64,000 nt of DNA from DAOUBP01 sp964474695 (GTDB taxonomy: Bacteria > Chloroflexota > Anaerolineae > CG2-30-64-16), in assembly GCA_964474695.1 (NCBI GenBank), contig CAYYTK010000014.1, forward strand, positions 33,281-97,280, given 5' to 3'. Shown piece by piece: positions 43,627 to 52,105 of this stretch. How positions within the stretch are numbered: position 1 is the first letter of the stretch; every line of letters begins with the position of its first letter. Under the pieces are notes generated by a model. The model was given only the letters and a program-made list of their open reading frames with translations, was not told the DNA's origin and searched no databases. The position numbers and the translations under genes are program-made.

Positions 43627-45312
43627 TTATCCTTTTCCCCACAAGACTGAGATCTGCGTTCCTTCGCCGGGTTCACTGTAAACGCTCAGCCGAGCCCCGA
43701 TCGCTTCGGCCCGCTCGCGCATGATGCGCAAGCCCAGGTGGTCTGCGCTGACGGCTCCGGGGTCGAAGCCCGCGCCGTTGTCGGCCACGATCAGGCGCAC
43801 AGGCTCGCACAGGCGCAGCGAGACGACCGCCTGGCTGGCCCGGGCATGTTTGACGACGTTGTTCAGCGCCTCCTGCGCGATGCGGTAGAACCCCACCTGC
43901 ACATCCGCAGGCAAGCTGCAGTCCCCTTGGGCCGTGAAGTGGATGGCAATCTGCGGCGCACGGCTCACCATCGCCTCGGTCAGTTGACGCAGCAGGGTGG
44001 GCAGCGGAATCTCGGTCAGGGCGTTGGGCCGCAGCTCCACCAGCAAGGTGCGCATCTCAGCCAGCGCGCCGCGCGTGAGCCGGCGCACCTCCTCCAACCG
44101 GCGCTTGCCCTCGGCTGGGTTCATCTCCCAGATGTCGGGCAGCACGTCGGCGATGAGGGTGGTCGAGAAGAGGGTCTGCGTCACCGCGTCGTGCAGGTCG
44201 CGGGCCAGGCGGGTGCGCTCGGCGGCTACGGCGTCCTGGGCGGCCTTCTCGCGCAGGCGCTCGTTGGCCGCGCTCAGCTCCTCGGTGCGCTCGGCAATGC
44301 GCTGCTCGAGCTGGCGGCGGTGTTGGGCTTCCTGCGCCGCCAGGTGCTCTTGGGCCAGGCGCTCCTGGCTGATGTCCTCGATCAGCCCCACCAGGTATTC
44401 CGGCCGTCCGTCTGCGCCCGGCACCGCGGAGTAGGAGACCCGCCCCCAGAAGACCTCACCGCTCTTGCGGATGAAGCGCTTTTCCATCTGGTACTGCGGG
44501 ATCTTGCCGGCGATCAGGTCGCCGAACTGCGCCATGCCGACGGCGGCATCATCGGGGTGCGACAGCCGGCCCGGGTCGGTGTTGAGCAGCTCCTCGACCG
44601 AGTAGCCGGTGATGCGGGCGCTGGTCTCATTGACGCTGAGGATGCGGCGATCCAGCGATATCGTCGCCATGCCGACGGCCGCGTTGTTATACATCGCGCG
44701 GAAGCGCGCTTCCGATTCCTGGAGTTTCGCCAGCGCAAGGCGCTCCTCGTTGATGTCCGCCACCATGCCCACGATGTAGAGCGGCGCGCCCTGGGCGTCG
44801 CGCACCATGCTCATCGCGGTGCGCGTCCAAAACGCCTCGCCGTTCTTGCGGATGTAGCGCCGCTCGTCGGAGAACTGGTTGACTTTGCCCGCCACGAGAT
44901 CCTGCAGCTTCTGCGCGGCCCTCGGAGTGTCATCAGGATGGAGCACCAGCGCAGAGGTCCGTCCGATCAGCTCCTCGCAGGTGTACCCGTACATCTGGCA
45001 CAGGGCCGGGTTGATGCTGATCACCCTCAGATCCAGCCCCATGATCCCGATGCCGATGGCGGATGTCTCGAACATCGTCCGGAAACGCGCCTCCGATTCA
45101 GCCAGCGCCGCGCCCTTGCGCTGCTGCTCCTCCTCGCGCTGGCGCAGGGTGCCGGCCAGGCGGTCGAGCGCGCGCGTCAAATCGGCTACTTCGGCCGGCC
45201 CATCAGGCTCAGGCAGGCGCACGCTGAGGTCGCCGGCCTGCATCTGCCGCACCGCGGCCGTCAGCTCCGCCAGGGCGCCGGCGGGGGTAGATCGGTTGGC
45301 TGGATCAGGCAT
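43627..45312 (-). CDS. cytoplasmic PAS-PAS histidine kinase (NarX/HisKA_3 type)
   Basis: 561 residues without membrane segments. A HAMP-like N-terminus (AVRQMQAGDLSVRLPEPDG) is followed by two PAS-PAC modules (ESEARFRTMFETSAIGIGIM and ESEARFRAMYNNAAVGMATI), each ending in a PAC-type IRK.GE.FW segment. A coiled coil, H-box ARDLHDAVTQTLFS, N-box QEALNNVVKHA and G-box VADNGAGFD come next. Start at 45312 (MPDPANRS) with GGAG upstream. A much longer open frame upstream is only translated simple repeat. The signal is unknown; PAS suggests redox or a small ligand. Confidence 0.92.
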   Translation of the reverse strand: MPDPANRSTPAGALAELTAAVRQMQAGDLSVRLPEPDGPAEVADLTRALDRLAGTLRQREEEQQRKGAALAESEARFRTMFETSAIGIGIMGLDLRVISINPALCQMYGYTCEELIGRTSALVLHPDDTPRAAQKLQDLVAGKVNQFSDERRYIRKNGEAFWTRTAMSMVRDAQGAPLYIVGMVADINEERLALAKLQESEARFRAMYNNAAVGMATISLDRRILSVNETSARITGYSVEELLNTDPGRLSHPDDAAVGMAQFGDLIAGKIPQYQMEKRFIRKSGEVFWGRVSYSAVPGADGRPEYLVGLIEDISQERLAQEHLAAQEAQHRRQLEQRIAERTEELSAANERLREKAAQDAVAAERTRLARDLHDAVTQTLFSTTLIADVLPDIWEMNPAEGKRRLEEVRRLTRGALAEMRTLLVELRPNALTEIPLPTLLRQLTEAMVSRAPQIAIHFTAQGDCSLPADVQVGFYRIAQEALNNVVKHARASQAVVSLRLCEPVRLIVADNGAGFDPGAVSADHLGLRIMRERAEAIGARLSVYSEPGEGTQISVLWGKG

Positions 45313-45377
45313 GGATCGTTGCTCCACACAGCATTGTAGCAAACGCGGGGCGCGACGTCTAGTTGCGTGGTGGGGGG

Positions 45378-45690
45378 TGCGTACTGCGTATTGCGTACTG
45401 CGTATTGCGTGTTGCGTATTGCGTATCGCGTACTGCCTGTCATTGCGAGGCGCCGCAGCGCCGAAGCAATCTCGCCGATTCGCTGATTCGGGCGATCCGA
45501 AGGATCGCATTCGCCGCTTCGCCCATTCGCCGCTTCGCCGCTTCGCCCATTCGCCCATTCGCTGATTCGCCGATTCGCTGATTCGGGCGATCCGAAGGAT
45601 CGCATTCGCCGCTTCGCCGCTTCGCTGATTCGCTGATTCGCTGATTCGCTCATTCGCTGATTCGCCCATTCGCTGATTCGCTGATTCGCC
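45378..45690. repeat. cluster of simple tandem repeats and small palindromes
   Basis: Between the kinase and acetyltransferase genes. 45378-45435 repeats TGCGTA(C/T)/TGCGTATT-type 7-mers. 45442-45470 is a hairpin element (ATTGC, GGCGC, loop, GCGCC, GCAAT) of a common dispersed type. 45475-45690 is built of 9-mers such as ATTCGCTG/ATTCGCCC. It also contains two identical ~41-base blocks beginning at 45480 and 45577, each with CGATCCGAAGGATCG. Many frames stay open through it, but they encode only low-complexity sequence. Confidence 0.8.
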
Positions 45691-45697
45691 CCACGCC

Positions 45698-46633
45698 TCA
45701 CGCATCGCGCCTCACGCTCACCCACGGCTCGCTCAAGTCGTACTCGGTGAAGCCCAGCGAGGCGTAGAGTGCGCCGGCCGCTTCGGAATACGAGCCGACT
45801 GCGGCCAGGGTTGCGCCCAGGCGCGCGGCGCGGCGCAGGCCCTCGGCCATGACGGCCCGGCCCAGGCCGCGGCGCTGATGCGCGGGATGCGTGCCCACCG
45901 GCTCGAACGCGGCGGTGCGGGTCATATCGTCGAACCAGACCGTGCAGAACGCGGCCAGCTCGCCGTCCGGCGCGACGGCCACCAGGTCGAGGTCGCGGCG
46001 GTAGAGCGGCGCGGCCTGCACGTTGCGATACCATGCCCAACCTTCGTACTTCTCATCCGGCTCGTCGGGATGAAACGCGCGCCAGGAGAGCCAGCTGCGC
46101 GCCGGCAGCTCGCTCTCATCCCCCAGGCTGCGGACGGTGTAGCCGGCAGGCGGCTGGCAGGCGGGGATGGGCGCGTCCATGCGGCGGCGGCGCTGGTACT
46201 CGGCATGTTGCCCACGGACGTAGCCGCGGCGGGCCAGGAGGTCGCGGCGGAGCAGGTCATCCTCGTGCGCCCAGACCACCAGGCGGCGCCCCCCGTCGGG
46301 CTGCGTGGTGGCGAACTGCGTCTCGGCCGTCGCCATCATCTCCACCTCCAGCTCGGCCGAGCGGTAGGCGGGATGCACCTGCAGGTACGCCTCGCCCGGC
46401 CCCTCGGGATGGAGCACGGCGGCCGTCCGGCCGTCGGCCGTCTCCCACAGGAACACCGCCGCCTCCAGGCTCAAGTGCAAAAGGTTTTCATTGACGTGCC
46501 AGCGCCAGTAATCCCAGCGGTAGCACGGCCAGCAGGTCTCGCGACGAGCGTTGAGCAGGAAGACCTCGCGCAGGAAGGCCCGGATCGCCCAGTAGTCATC
46601 CTCGCATTGGTACTTGCGGCGAATCAATCTCAT
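45698..46633 (-). CDS. GNAT-family N-acetyltransferase, double domain
   Basis: 311 residues. The C-terminal half carries the acetyl-CoA loop VGTHPAHQRRGLGRAVMAEG and the final strand AAGALYASLGFTEYD. The N-terminal half looks like a degenerate GNAT domain (LQVHPAYRSAELEVEMM, ARRGYVRG). Substrate unknown. GGAGAGAAAATC precedes the ATG, which overlaps the stop of the upstream gene (ATGA). Confidence 0.88.
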   Translation of the reverse strand: MRLIRRKYQCEDDYWAIRAFLREVFLLNARRETCWPCYRWDYWRWHVNENLLHLSLEAAVFLWETADGRTAAVLHPEGPGEAYLQVHPAYRSAELEVEMMATAETQFATTQPDGGRRLVVWAHEDDLLRRDLLARRGYVRGQHAEYQRRRRMDAPIPACQPPAGYTVRSLGDESELPARSWLSWRAFHPDEPDEKYEGWAWYRNVQAAPLYRRDLDLVAVAPDGELAAFCTVWFDDMTRTAAFEPVGTHPAHQRRGLGRAVMAEGLRRAARLGATLAAVGSYSEAAGALYASLGFTEYDLSEPWVSVRRDA

Positions 46634-47211
46634 GATTTTCTCTCCGTCCGGTTCACTTGTGCCGGATGCAGAGTCAACTGATGGGAGGGCTTGGCAGCCG
46701 GCTGCTCCCAGGGGAGCGGGCCGCTGACCTCCCAGACGGTGACCTCAGCATCCATGCAGCTCTGGCCGAACATGCGGGCCACAGAGAGCCGATGGTGTCC
46801 GTCCTCAACGAAGTAACGGTCCGTCACCTGCACCAGGTTCACGGCCGGCAGCGCGATGCCCTGGCAGCGGGCGACAGCCACGCTCACCCAGCGGTCACGC
46901 AGGCGATCGGAGAGCGGTTGGAAGTGATGATCGAAATCGGCCGTCCGATCCAGGGTGCCGCAAATCTGGCTGATGTCGACCTCCTGAAGACCGCCGTGGT
47001 GACGACCGTGCACCTGGGCGGGCGGGATGGCGGCCAGACAGAGCAGGCGGCAGATGTGGCCCAGGAGCAGGCCCTTGGCGCGCTCCAGGAGCGCCTTCCG
47101 CCGCGCACGATTGAACAGCGCCAACGCACGCCGGAGCAGCGCCTCGTGGCAGTTGATCCTGGGGGGCTGAAACATCAGGGGATCGTAATTCACGGGGCGA
47201 ATGTCGAACAC
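46630..47211 (-). CDS. ParB/sulfiredoxin-fold domain protein
   Basis: 193 residues from a GTG with AAGGAG upstream. The C-terminal half has the ParB-like motif VTDRYFVEDGHHRLSVARMF, followed by the strand DAEVTVWEV, as in ParB/Srx-fold proteins that bind or hydrolyse nucleotides. The N-terminal half has an Arg-rich helix and GGLQEVDISQICGTL. A partner in a coupled pair with the acetyltransferase. Precise role unknown. Confidence 0.7.
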   Translation of the reverse strand: MFDIRPVNYDPLMFQPPRINCHEALLRRALALFNRARRKALLERAKGLLLGHICRLLCLAAIPPAQVHGRHHGGLQEVDISQICGTLDRTADFDHHFQPLSDRLRDRWVSVAVARCQGIALPAVNLVQVTDRYFVEDGHHRLSVARMFGQSCMDAEVTVWEVSGPLPWEQPAAKPSHQLTLHPAQVNRTERKS

Positions 47212-47226
47212 GACAGCTCTCCTTGC

Positions 47227-48663
47227 TCAGCGCCAAGCCAGCTTGATGATGCCCTGGGTGTAGTCCGGCAGCGTGCCCACGATCATCAGCACGAACACAT
47301 CGGGCAAACCCAGGCGGAAGTAGGCCAGGTTGGTCCATAGGTTGAAGCGGTTGCCGTAGAACGCGCTCACCTGGCTGAAGACGACGACCAGGATGACGGT
47401 CGGGATGATGAAGCTGATCGCCACATCCAGCGCCCGCCTGGCCGGGGTCATGCCCCGCGCGCGGGCGCGCCAGCCGCGCAGCGCGAGGAAGTTGCGGGTG
47501 TGCAGGACGAGCAGGCCCAGGACCAGCAGCCCGATCGCCCACCCGACCCAGCGTACCGACCACCCCTGTGAGACCGGCGGCGGCGTCCGCCCCAGCACGA
47601 TCGCCTCCACGCTGCCCGTCAACTGCGAGGCCGAGATGAAGTGATCCACCTGGTAGCCCTGGTTGGTCAGCAGCACAAAGGCGCGGTCGCGGCCGGGGTA
47701 GAGGTTGACCTCGGCCCGAAAGGATTGGTTGGCGCCGCCGTGGAAGATCTTGGCCCCGTTGTCCACGATGTACCACCCCATGCCATACGCGCCCACGCCG
47801 GGCCTGAGGATGCGGCGCATCATCTCCGGGGAGACCAGCCCGCCGCCGTCGTTCATCACGGCGATGGCGTAGCGCGCCATGTCCTCGGCGGTGGAGACGA
47901 TGTACCCCTCGCCCACGCCGTAGGCCGGCACACGCTCGCGCGCGGGGAACGGGAAGCCGAACACGCGGGTGTAGCCCTGCGCCAGGCCGGCAGGCAGGGT
48001 TGGCTCGGCGCTGGAGGCAGTCATGCCCAGGGGAGCCAGGATGTGCTGGCGGATGTAGTCGGCGTAACTCTGGCCGCTGACGCTCTCGATGAGGTAGGAG
48101 AGCACGCTGTAGCCCGTGTTGAAGTATTGATGCTTGGTCCCCACCGGTGCAGTCAGCCGGGCCTGCGCCAGCGAGCGCACCGCCTGCTCGGGCGTGGCAT
48201 CGGCCGGCAGCACGACGCCGTAGCCGGAGTCTGAAAGGCCGCTGGTGTGGTGCAGCAGGTGGTCGAGGGTGATCCGGGCGGAGGCGGCTTCATCGGCCAC
48301 GCGAAACCAGGGGATGTAGGTCCGGACCGGGGCGTTCAGGTCGAGCTTGCCCGCCTCGGCCAGTTGGGCGATCGCCAGCGCGGTGAACGATTTGCTCTGC
48401 GAGCCGATGAGCATGGGGGTCTGCGGCGTGAGCAGCCGGCCGCGGCCCGCGCTGCCGTAGCCCTTGAGGTAGACGATCTCCCCGTCCTCGACCAGGGCCA
48501 GCGCGACGCCGGGCAAGCCGTGCTTCGCCATCTGCGCCTCGATCGCGGCGTCGAGCGCGGAGACGTCCATCCCCGCGGCGAAGCCCGGCGCGGCGGCGGT
48601 CGTGTTCGGCGCCGGCGCCAGGCACAGCATCGCAATGAGCGTGATATATCGCAGTGTTTTCAT
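47227..48663 (-). CDS. serine hydrolase, class C beta-lactamase family, membrane anchored
   Basis: 478 residues. Signal peptide, then the penicillin-binding/beta-lactamase fold: nucleophile motif SQSK (GSQSKSFTALAIAQL), YFNTGYSVLSYLI with the Tyr-x-Asn motif, and a late HGGANQSF equivalent to the KTG/HxG motif. Three membrane helices follow from about residue 370. Such proteins are usually esterases or peptidases, not antibiotic lactamases. Start at 48663 supported by GTGGAG. Sixteen bases before the ParB-fold gene. Confidence 0.9.
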   Translation of the reverse strand: MKTLRYITLIAMLCLAPAPNTTAAAPGFAAGMDVSALDAAIEAQMAKHGLPGVALALVEDGEIVYLKGYGSAGRGRLLTPQTPMLIGSQSKSFTALAIAQLAEAGKLDLNAPVRTYIPWFRVADEAASARITLDHLLHHTSGLSDSGYGVVLPADATPEQAVRSLAQARLTAPVGTKHQYFNTGYSVLSYLIESVSGQSYADYIRQHILAPLGMTASSAEPTLPAGLAQGYTRVFGFPFPARERVPAYGVGEGYIVSTAEDMARYAIAVMNDGGGLVSPEMMRRILRPGVGAYGMGWYIVDNGAKIFHGGANQSFRAEVNLYPGRDRAFVLLTNQGYQVDHFISASQLTGSVEAIVLGRTPPPVSQGWSVRWVGWAIGLLVLGLLVLHTRNFLALRGWRARARGMTPARRALDVAISFIIPTVILVVVFSQVSAFYGNRFNLWTNLAYFRLGLPDVFVLMIVGTLPDYTQGIIKLAWR

Positions 48664-48707
48664 GGCGTCTTCTCCACGTGCCTCGCTGGTTGCATCTGCC
48701 AGGGAGT

Positions 48708-49955
48708 TCAGCGCGTCTGCGCCAGGGTCTCGACCACCGCCTGCACGAAGGCGTCGGACTCCGCCACCCACGGTGTGTGCCCCGAATGCTCGAACCAGAC
48801 GATCTCCTTGTGCGGCGCTTCGAGCACGGCGAAGTACTGCTCGGTCAGCGTAGTCGGCGCGTTGATGTCATGGCGGCCGATCAGGAAGAAGACCGGGACG
48901 TCCAGCCGGGTGGCCTGGGTGCGAAAGTCCACCTCCCACAGTTGGGGATACACCACGCCCAGGGTCTCGAGCACGCCGCGGAACCAACTGACCTTGTCGT
49001 ACAGCCCATATTCCGGCGCGGCCAGATCGCGCCAGGTGTTGAAACCATTGTCGGTGATGGCTGGGTTGGCGTTCATGTAGTTGTACGTGTCCAGCAGGTA
49101 AGTCGCCTGCTTCAGCGCGACCCGGCGGCCGTAGTAGGGCGGCGGGCCTTGCTGCGTCAGCTTTGCCACCTTGGCCGTGTCGCCGCGCTCCCGCGCCCAA
49201 TTCAGTGTGAAATCGTAGCACATCAGATCAGTCTCAAGGAAGGCAACCATCTGTCCGGTGCCGATGAAGGCGTGGAACAGCTCCGGATGGCGCTGCACCA
49301 GCATGATGCCCAGCGCGCTGCCCCACGACTCACCCAGTACGTAGACCTTTTCCTGCCCAAAACGCTGTCTCAGGTGCATCACCAGGGCGTAGGCGTCCTG
49401 AATGTAGCGCTCCGGGGTGAGGGCTGAACGCTTCACCGCGTCGAACGACTTGCCCGCGCCCGGCTGATCCCAGTCGACGACCACGAAGTGCTCCTCCAGC
49501 CCGCCGAGGGCGAAGCGAGCCGTTGCCAACTGGCTGCCGCCCGGCCCACCGGCCAGGAAGAGCAGCACCGGCTTGCCGGCGTCCCGGCCGCGAATGGAGA
49601 TCCACTGCCGGCTGCCGTTGAGCGTGACCTTTTCCAGCGTGGCGATGCTGCCGGGAAGCGGCTTGCCGTCAGCGCCGAGGATGGGCGGGGTTTTCGCGAA
49701 GGCTTGCGAGGCGATCACGGCCAGGAACGCCACCACGAGAATGCCCGCCAGCGGGATGACCGTCCGCTTCCAGGCCGGTTGCAGCACGAAAAATGCGATC
49801 AGCAGCGCCAGGTCTGCGGCGGCCAGCGGGAGCCAGGCCCACGCTGGCACCGCGGTGGCCGGCGGCAGCAGGATCACCGGCACGCACAAGCCCAGGGCCA
49901 ACAGGAAGGCCAACAGGCGGCCCAGAACGGCGAGCAGTCGTGTAGAGAGGGTCAT
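48708..49955 (-). CDS. membrane-anchored alpha/beta hydrolase (prolyl aminopeptidase-like)
   Basis: 415 residues. Four hydrophobic segments in the first ~85 residues, then an alpha/beta hydrolase: oxyanion region LFLAGGPGGSQLA, DWDQPGAGKS, nucleophile elbow VLGESWGSALG, acid FFLIGRHDINAP and His FEHSGHTPW. The HGGPG-like loop and GESWGS are typical of the proline iminopeptidase branch. It is first in an operon with the serine hydrolase, suggesting peptide or ester breakdown at the cell surface. Confidence 0.9.
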   Translation of the reverse strand: MTLSTRLLAVLGRLLAFLLALGLCVPVILLPPATAVPAWAWLPLAAADLALLIAFFVLQPAWKRTVIPLAGILVVAFLAVIASQAFAKTPPILGADGKPLPGSIATLEKVTLNGSRQWISIRGRDAGKPVLLFLAGGPGGSQLATARFALGGLEEHFVVVDWDQPGAGKSFDAVKRSALTPERYIQDAYALVMHLRQRFGQEKVYVLGESWGSALGIMLVQRHPELFHAFIGTGQMVAFLETDLMCYDFTLNWARERGDTAKVAKLTQQGPPPYYGRRVALKQATYLLDTYNYMNANPAITDNGFNTWRDLAAPEYGLYDKVSWFRGVLETLGVVYPQLWEVDFRTQATRLDVPVFFLIGRHDINAPTTLTEQYFAVLEAPHKEIVWFEHSGHTPWVAESDAFVQAVVETLAQTR

Positions 49956-50096
49956 GGTTGCCTCCGATACGGGTAATCATCGTGTCGCGCTGATGATACG
50001 CCCGGGCGAAGGAAAGCGCACCCGTCGCAGGGCGAGTCGGAGACTGGTCAAGTGGCCAGGTGCGGACGGGTGCGTTTCGCGTCTGGGGCAGAATCA

Positions 50097-50229
50097 AGCG
50101 GAGCACCCTGAGCGGAGGCGCCGGGCCGCTGCCCGGCGTCCGCAGTCGAAGGGTGCGCAGCGGTCATCGGCAAGGCCGCATCCTTCGACTACGCCGGTGA
50201 TACTGCCCACCGGCTCCGCTCAGGATGCT
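50097..50229. repeat. dispersed repeat A6
   Basis: AGCGGAGCACCCTGAGCGGA at the left, GCCGGGCCGCTGCCCGGC hairpin, CAGTCGAAGGGTGCG, CATCCTTCGACTACG, and GGCTCCGCTCAGGATGCT at the right. Same family as the five copies between 21.4 and 29.4 kb. Lies in a 600-base stretch (49956-50561) without a gene. That stretch also has 10-bp arms CGCACCCGTC (50017) and GACGGGTGCG (50065) in front of the alpha/beta hydrolase gene. Confidence 0.75.
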
Positions 50230-50322
50230 CGTGCCCCGAATTTGAAACACACCTGGTGCGGACTTCGATGGGATCTGGCCAACGGCAGGGCGATTTCATG
50301 TTGCGGGTCCCGGCCAGGGCCG

Positions 50323-50421
50323 GCAGTTGAAACTGCGCCTACCTTTGCCAAGTCCACCTTCGTGGACTGCGTTCTAGTCGGCGCAGGCCGACTTCGCAAC
50401 GGTAGCCGCAACTTCAGTTGC
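50323..50421. repeat. array of four short hairpins, possible structured RNA or repeat element
   Basis: Four hairpins in 99 bases: GCAGTT-GA-AACTGC (50323-50336), AGTCCAC-CTTC-GTGGACT (50351-50368), AGTCGGC-GCAG-GCCGACT (50376-50393) and GCAAC-TTCA-GTTGC (50408-50421). The first and last are related to each other. Such arrays are known as dispersed intergenic elements; no second copy is in this window. It ends 140 bases before the metallophosphoesterase gene. Confidence 0.5.
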
Positions 50422-50561
50422 CAGGCAGGCCCAGCCGCCACACAATGACTTTGCCCTGGGCCTAACGGGTTCCGTTCTTGACGCGGCGTCCGCGCCATGC
50501 TATCTTACCACTGGATGCGCCGGCCCAGGATCCTGCCGGTGGCATGAGTGGAGCCGAACAG

Positions 50562-51281
50562 ATGAACCCCGAACCGCGCAGCGACGCAGTCCTGCGAATC
50601 CTGACCGTCAGCGACAAGGTGGAGCCGGTGCTCTACGGCCCCTACGCCAGGGAACGGGTCGGGAAGGTCGCCCTGATTTTGGCCTGCGGCGACTTGCCCT
50701 ATGACTACCTGGATTACGTCGCCAGCATGCTGGACGCGCCGTTGTACTACGTGCACGGCAACCACGACGCGGTGGCGGAACCCCAGACGGACGACCCGGA
50801 CGCGTCCCGCGCCAGCCGGCGCACGCCGTTCAACTGGGCGGTGAACCTGCACGGCCGCCGGAAATACGACCAGGGGCTGCTGCTCGCCGGGCTGGAAGGG
50901 TGCCGCCAGTACAAGCCCGGCGCGCCCTTTCAGTACACCGAGGCGCAGGTGCGGCGCCAGGCCGCGGCCCTGGGCGCATCACTGCTGCTGAACAGAGTGC
51001 GGCATGGCCGCTACCTCGATATCCTGATCACCCACGCGCCGCCCCACGGCATCCACGACGGCAAGGACCTGCCCCATCAAGGTTTTGTCGCGTATCTGGA
51101 GCTCCTACGGCGCTTCCATCCCACCGTGATGGTCCACGGGCACCACCATGTGTACCATCGCTGCGACGGGATGGAGAGCGATCACGCGGGCACGCGGATC
51201 ATCAACACCTACGGCTACCGGATCCTGGAGCTGGCGCCCCAGGCCGGGGGCGGCTGGCAGTTGCTGCGGTGCAGCCGCTAA
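50562..51281 (+). CDS. metallophosphoesterase
   Basis: 239 residues from the ATG at 50562 (GGAG seven bases upstream; another ATG six codons earlier is possible). The fold's metal ligands are visible: LTVSDKVEP (usual D-x-H replaced by D-K), ACGDLPYDYLDYV, VHGNHDAVAE, ILITHAPPHGIHDG and MVHGHHHVYH. The first His is absent, which may change metal site 1. Substrate unknown; relatives hydrolyse phosphodiesters or phosphoproteins. Convergent with the receiver gene at 51304. Confidence 0.85.
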   Translation: MNPEPRSDAVLRILTVSDKVEPVLYGPYARERVGKVALILACGDLPYDYLDYVASMLDAPLYYVHGNHDAVAEPQTDDPDASRASRRTPFNWAVNLHGRRKYDQGLLLAGLEGCRQYKPGAPFQYTEAQVRRQAAALGASLLLNRVRHGRYLDILITHAPPHGIHDGKDLPHQGFVAYLELLRRFHPTVMVHGHHHVYHRCDGMESDHAGTRIINTYGYRILELAPQAGGGWQLLRCSR

Positions 51282-51303
51282 AAGAAAGGAGATGGGCCCA
51301 GCG

Positions 51304-52014
51304 TCATCCCGAGCCGGCCATAGTGCGCAGATGTCGGGCCCGCTCCTGAAGGTCGCGGAAGTAATCGCTCTCCGTGATTTCGGCCACCTCGCGCACCTTC
51401 TTCGCCTCGTCGATCTGGATGCGCAGCGCTTGCACCTGTTGTTTCAGGGACTGCTCGCGGGCATCGACTTCGCGCGCCATGCGCTGGAAGACGCGGCCGA
51501 GCTGCCCGAGCGCGTCCGGCCGTGCCGCCACCTCGTCGAGGCTGGCGAGCCTGAACTGCCCCGCCTCCACCGCCGCGGCCGCCGCCGTCACATGGGCTAC
51601 CTGCTGGAGGTATTCCACTTCCTGGTCGCGCAGGCGCTTCTTTTCCAGAGAGGCGCCGATGCGCGCGCGGAGCAGCAGGGAATCGAAGGGCTTGGGCAGG
51701 TAGTCTTCGGCGCCCATGCCGATGCAGCGGATCACGCTCTCCATCTCTTCCAGCGCGGAGATGACGATCACCGGCAGGTCGCGTCGCGCCGGATCGCGCT
51801 TGAGGCGCGCCAGCACCTCGTAGCCATCCATCTCAGGCATGAGGATGTCGAGCAACACCAGATCGAAATGACCTGCATCCAGCATCTCCAACGCTTGTCG
51901 CCCATTCTCCGCCAGCGCGACCGTGTGCCCCTGCTGCTCGAGGGTGCGCTTGAGCAGCATGCGGTTGAGGACGTTGTCGTCAACTACCAGAATCCGGCCG
52001 AGGATGTCGGCCAT
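51304..52014 (-). CDS. response regulator receiver with C-terminal coiled coil
   Basis: 236 residues. Receiver domain with VVDDNVLNRMLLK, phosphoacceptor Asp in DLVLLDILMPEMDG, VIVISALEEM and KPFDSLLLRARI (switch Lys). The rest is a coiled coil (EKKRLRDQEVEYLQQVAHVT... AREVDAREQSLKQQVQALRI) without a recognised output domain. AAGGAGGCGGCCT precedes the ATG. Last gene of the operon that starts with the NHLP-leader-like protein, 91 bases after the MinD-like gene. It likely acts through protein contacts. Confidence 0.9.
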   Translation of the reverse strand: MADILGRILVVDDNVLNRMLLKRTLEQQGHTVALAENGRQALEMLDAGHFDLVLLDILMPEMDGYEVLARLKRDPARRDLPVIVISALEEMESVIRCIGMGAEDYLPKPFDSLLLRARIGASLEKKRLRDQEVEYLQQVAHVTAAAAAVEAGQFRLASLDEVAARPDALGQLGRVFQRMAREVDAREQSLKQQVQALRIQIDEAKKVREVAEITESDYFRDLQERARHLRTMAGSG

Positions 52015-52105
52015 AGGCCGCCTCCTTGCATTGGGCTTTCGCCGAGGTCGCTCCCGATTCGCTTGCGCCTCCGGCGATGTTCAAGACCCAGGCCCGTGAC
52101 CCCGG

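Noticed and set aside
45475..45690. CRISPR array
   Set aside because: Units are 9-mers in variable order without unique spacers; no cas genes in the window.
45313..45705. N-terminal extension of the sensor kinase through the repeat region
   Set aside because: Would translate simple repeats; the ATG at 45312 has a ribosome site and begins conserved sequence.
47227..48663. Beta-lactamase resistance gene
   Set aside because: Class C fold but with a C-terminal three-helix membrane anchor and peptidase/esterase-like neighbours; no evidence for antibiotic hydrolysis.
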